A stretch of DNA of 64,000 nt from Hanstruepera marina (lineage in GTDB: Bacteria; Bacteroidota; Bacteroidia; Flavobacteriales; Flavobacteriaceae), in assembly GCF_019880635.1 (NCBI RefSeq), contig NZ_JAINVX010000001.1, positions 1,406,001 through 1,470,000 of the forward strand, read 5' to 3'. The notes beneath the pieces were generated by a model. The model ran no database searches, had not been told where the DNA came from, and worked only from the letters and a program-made list of their open reading frames with translations. The translations under genes and the position numbers were made by a program. Of this stretch, positions 63,733-64,000 are shown one piece after another. Each line of letters starts with the position of its first letter. The first letter of the stretch is position 1.

Positions 63733-64000
63733 TCATGAGGTTAATTGCAATATGGTATGAAACACAAACTCATAATAAGGCCTATTACTGGAAATAAAAT
63801 GGTTATTGTAATCACTCGTTTCCATGGCTTTCAAGCATTCTGAAATACGTAATAGTTTTATGGCTTCAACTTCACCTTGTTGGGGTTTTAGCTGACTAAT
63901 AGGTGTTTGCAGTTGAGCTATAAAAGTATGGTGAAACTCATTATCGACAATACTATTATCATAAGATTGAAAACAGGGAAAAACACCAATTTTATGTAAT
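63733..64000 (-). CDS. NUDIX hydrolase (5' end outside the window)
   Basis: The C-terminal 88 residues are visible: IGVFPCFQSYDNSIVDNEF then HHTFIAQL, GEVEAIKLLRISE and a final FVFHTILQLTS before a TGA stop. The pattern agrees with NUDIX hydrolases of the isopentenyl-diphosphate-isomerase/YfcD-like group of Flavobacteriaceae, with the NUDIX box itself beyond the window edge. The open frame continues to base 64000. Confidence 0.65.
   Translation of the reverse strand, partial: LHKIGVFPCFQSYDNSIVDNEFHHTFIAQLQTPISQLKPQQGEVEAIKLLRISECLKAMETSDYNNHFISSNRPYYEFVFHTILQLTS

Overview
The window is low-GC DNA from a marine-type Flavobacteriaceae (Bacteroidota). Supporting signs are a fused gliding-motility GldF-GldG protein, a SusC/FecA-type outer-membrane receptor, many short Cys-box lipoproteins, a DUF6090 protein, and several Bacteroidota -7 promoter boxes (TAnnTTTG). 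No rRNA, tRNA or CRISPR was seen. Species cannot be named from the sequence alone.

Layout. 1-10.8 kb: the end of a TonB-dependent receptor, a large pyruvate:ferredoxin oxidoreductase homologue lacking three proximal-cluster cysteines, an OsmC protein, and a divergent pair that looks like a cyclic-nucleotide circuit (a cNMP-binding sigma-54 activator facing a class III cyclase-TolB-TPR protein). 10.9-17.2 kb: a TolC-adaptor-RND efflux operon with a PII-like and a DUF2892 protein at its end. 17.2-26.4 kb: housekeeping genes (dnaN, gldFG, SAM hydrolase family, phoH, purC, small conserved genes, an amino-acid symporter). 26.4-40.4 kb: a large acetate/propionate module. It holds an IS1-InsA-like DNA-binding protein, porin, DUF4212 plus sodium:solute symporter, a CbrA-like transporter-kinase with a stand-alone receiver, two acyl-CoA synthetases, and the CNB-CBS-DUF294 and exonuclease pair. 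59.4-62.9 kb carries an acyl-CoA (probably propionyl-CoA) carboxylase operon that could take the propionyl-CoA onward.

40.5-58.8 kb is accessory. A serine hydrolase is followed by a run of minus-strand lipoproteins, small membrane proteins and orphan enzymes (42.3-48.8 kb). At 48.9-52.9 kb a lipoprotein gene and a type II restriction-modification pair (C5-cytosine methyltransferase plus MvaI/BcnI-family nuclease) are each bracketed by strongly folded inverted-repeat elements. These have conserved ends and different but self-complementary stems, an attC-like architecture with no integrase in the window. Next come 11-bp-periodic repeats upstream of a NYN-LOTUS gene, a DinB protein, an FGE-fold protein without the catalytic cysteines, and a GIY-YIG gene sandwiched between REP-like repeats. 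A C45 hydrolase, MarC and DUF1579 close the region. The window ends with prsW and a partial NUDIX gene.

The most unusual signals are the two families of structured cassette-boundary elements (48.9-52.9 kb), the PFOR with missing cluster ligands, the REP/GIY-YIG association, the YdeI-CDGSH fusion, and the InsA-like regulator with tandem operator-like repeats ahead of the acetate module.
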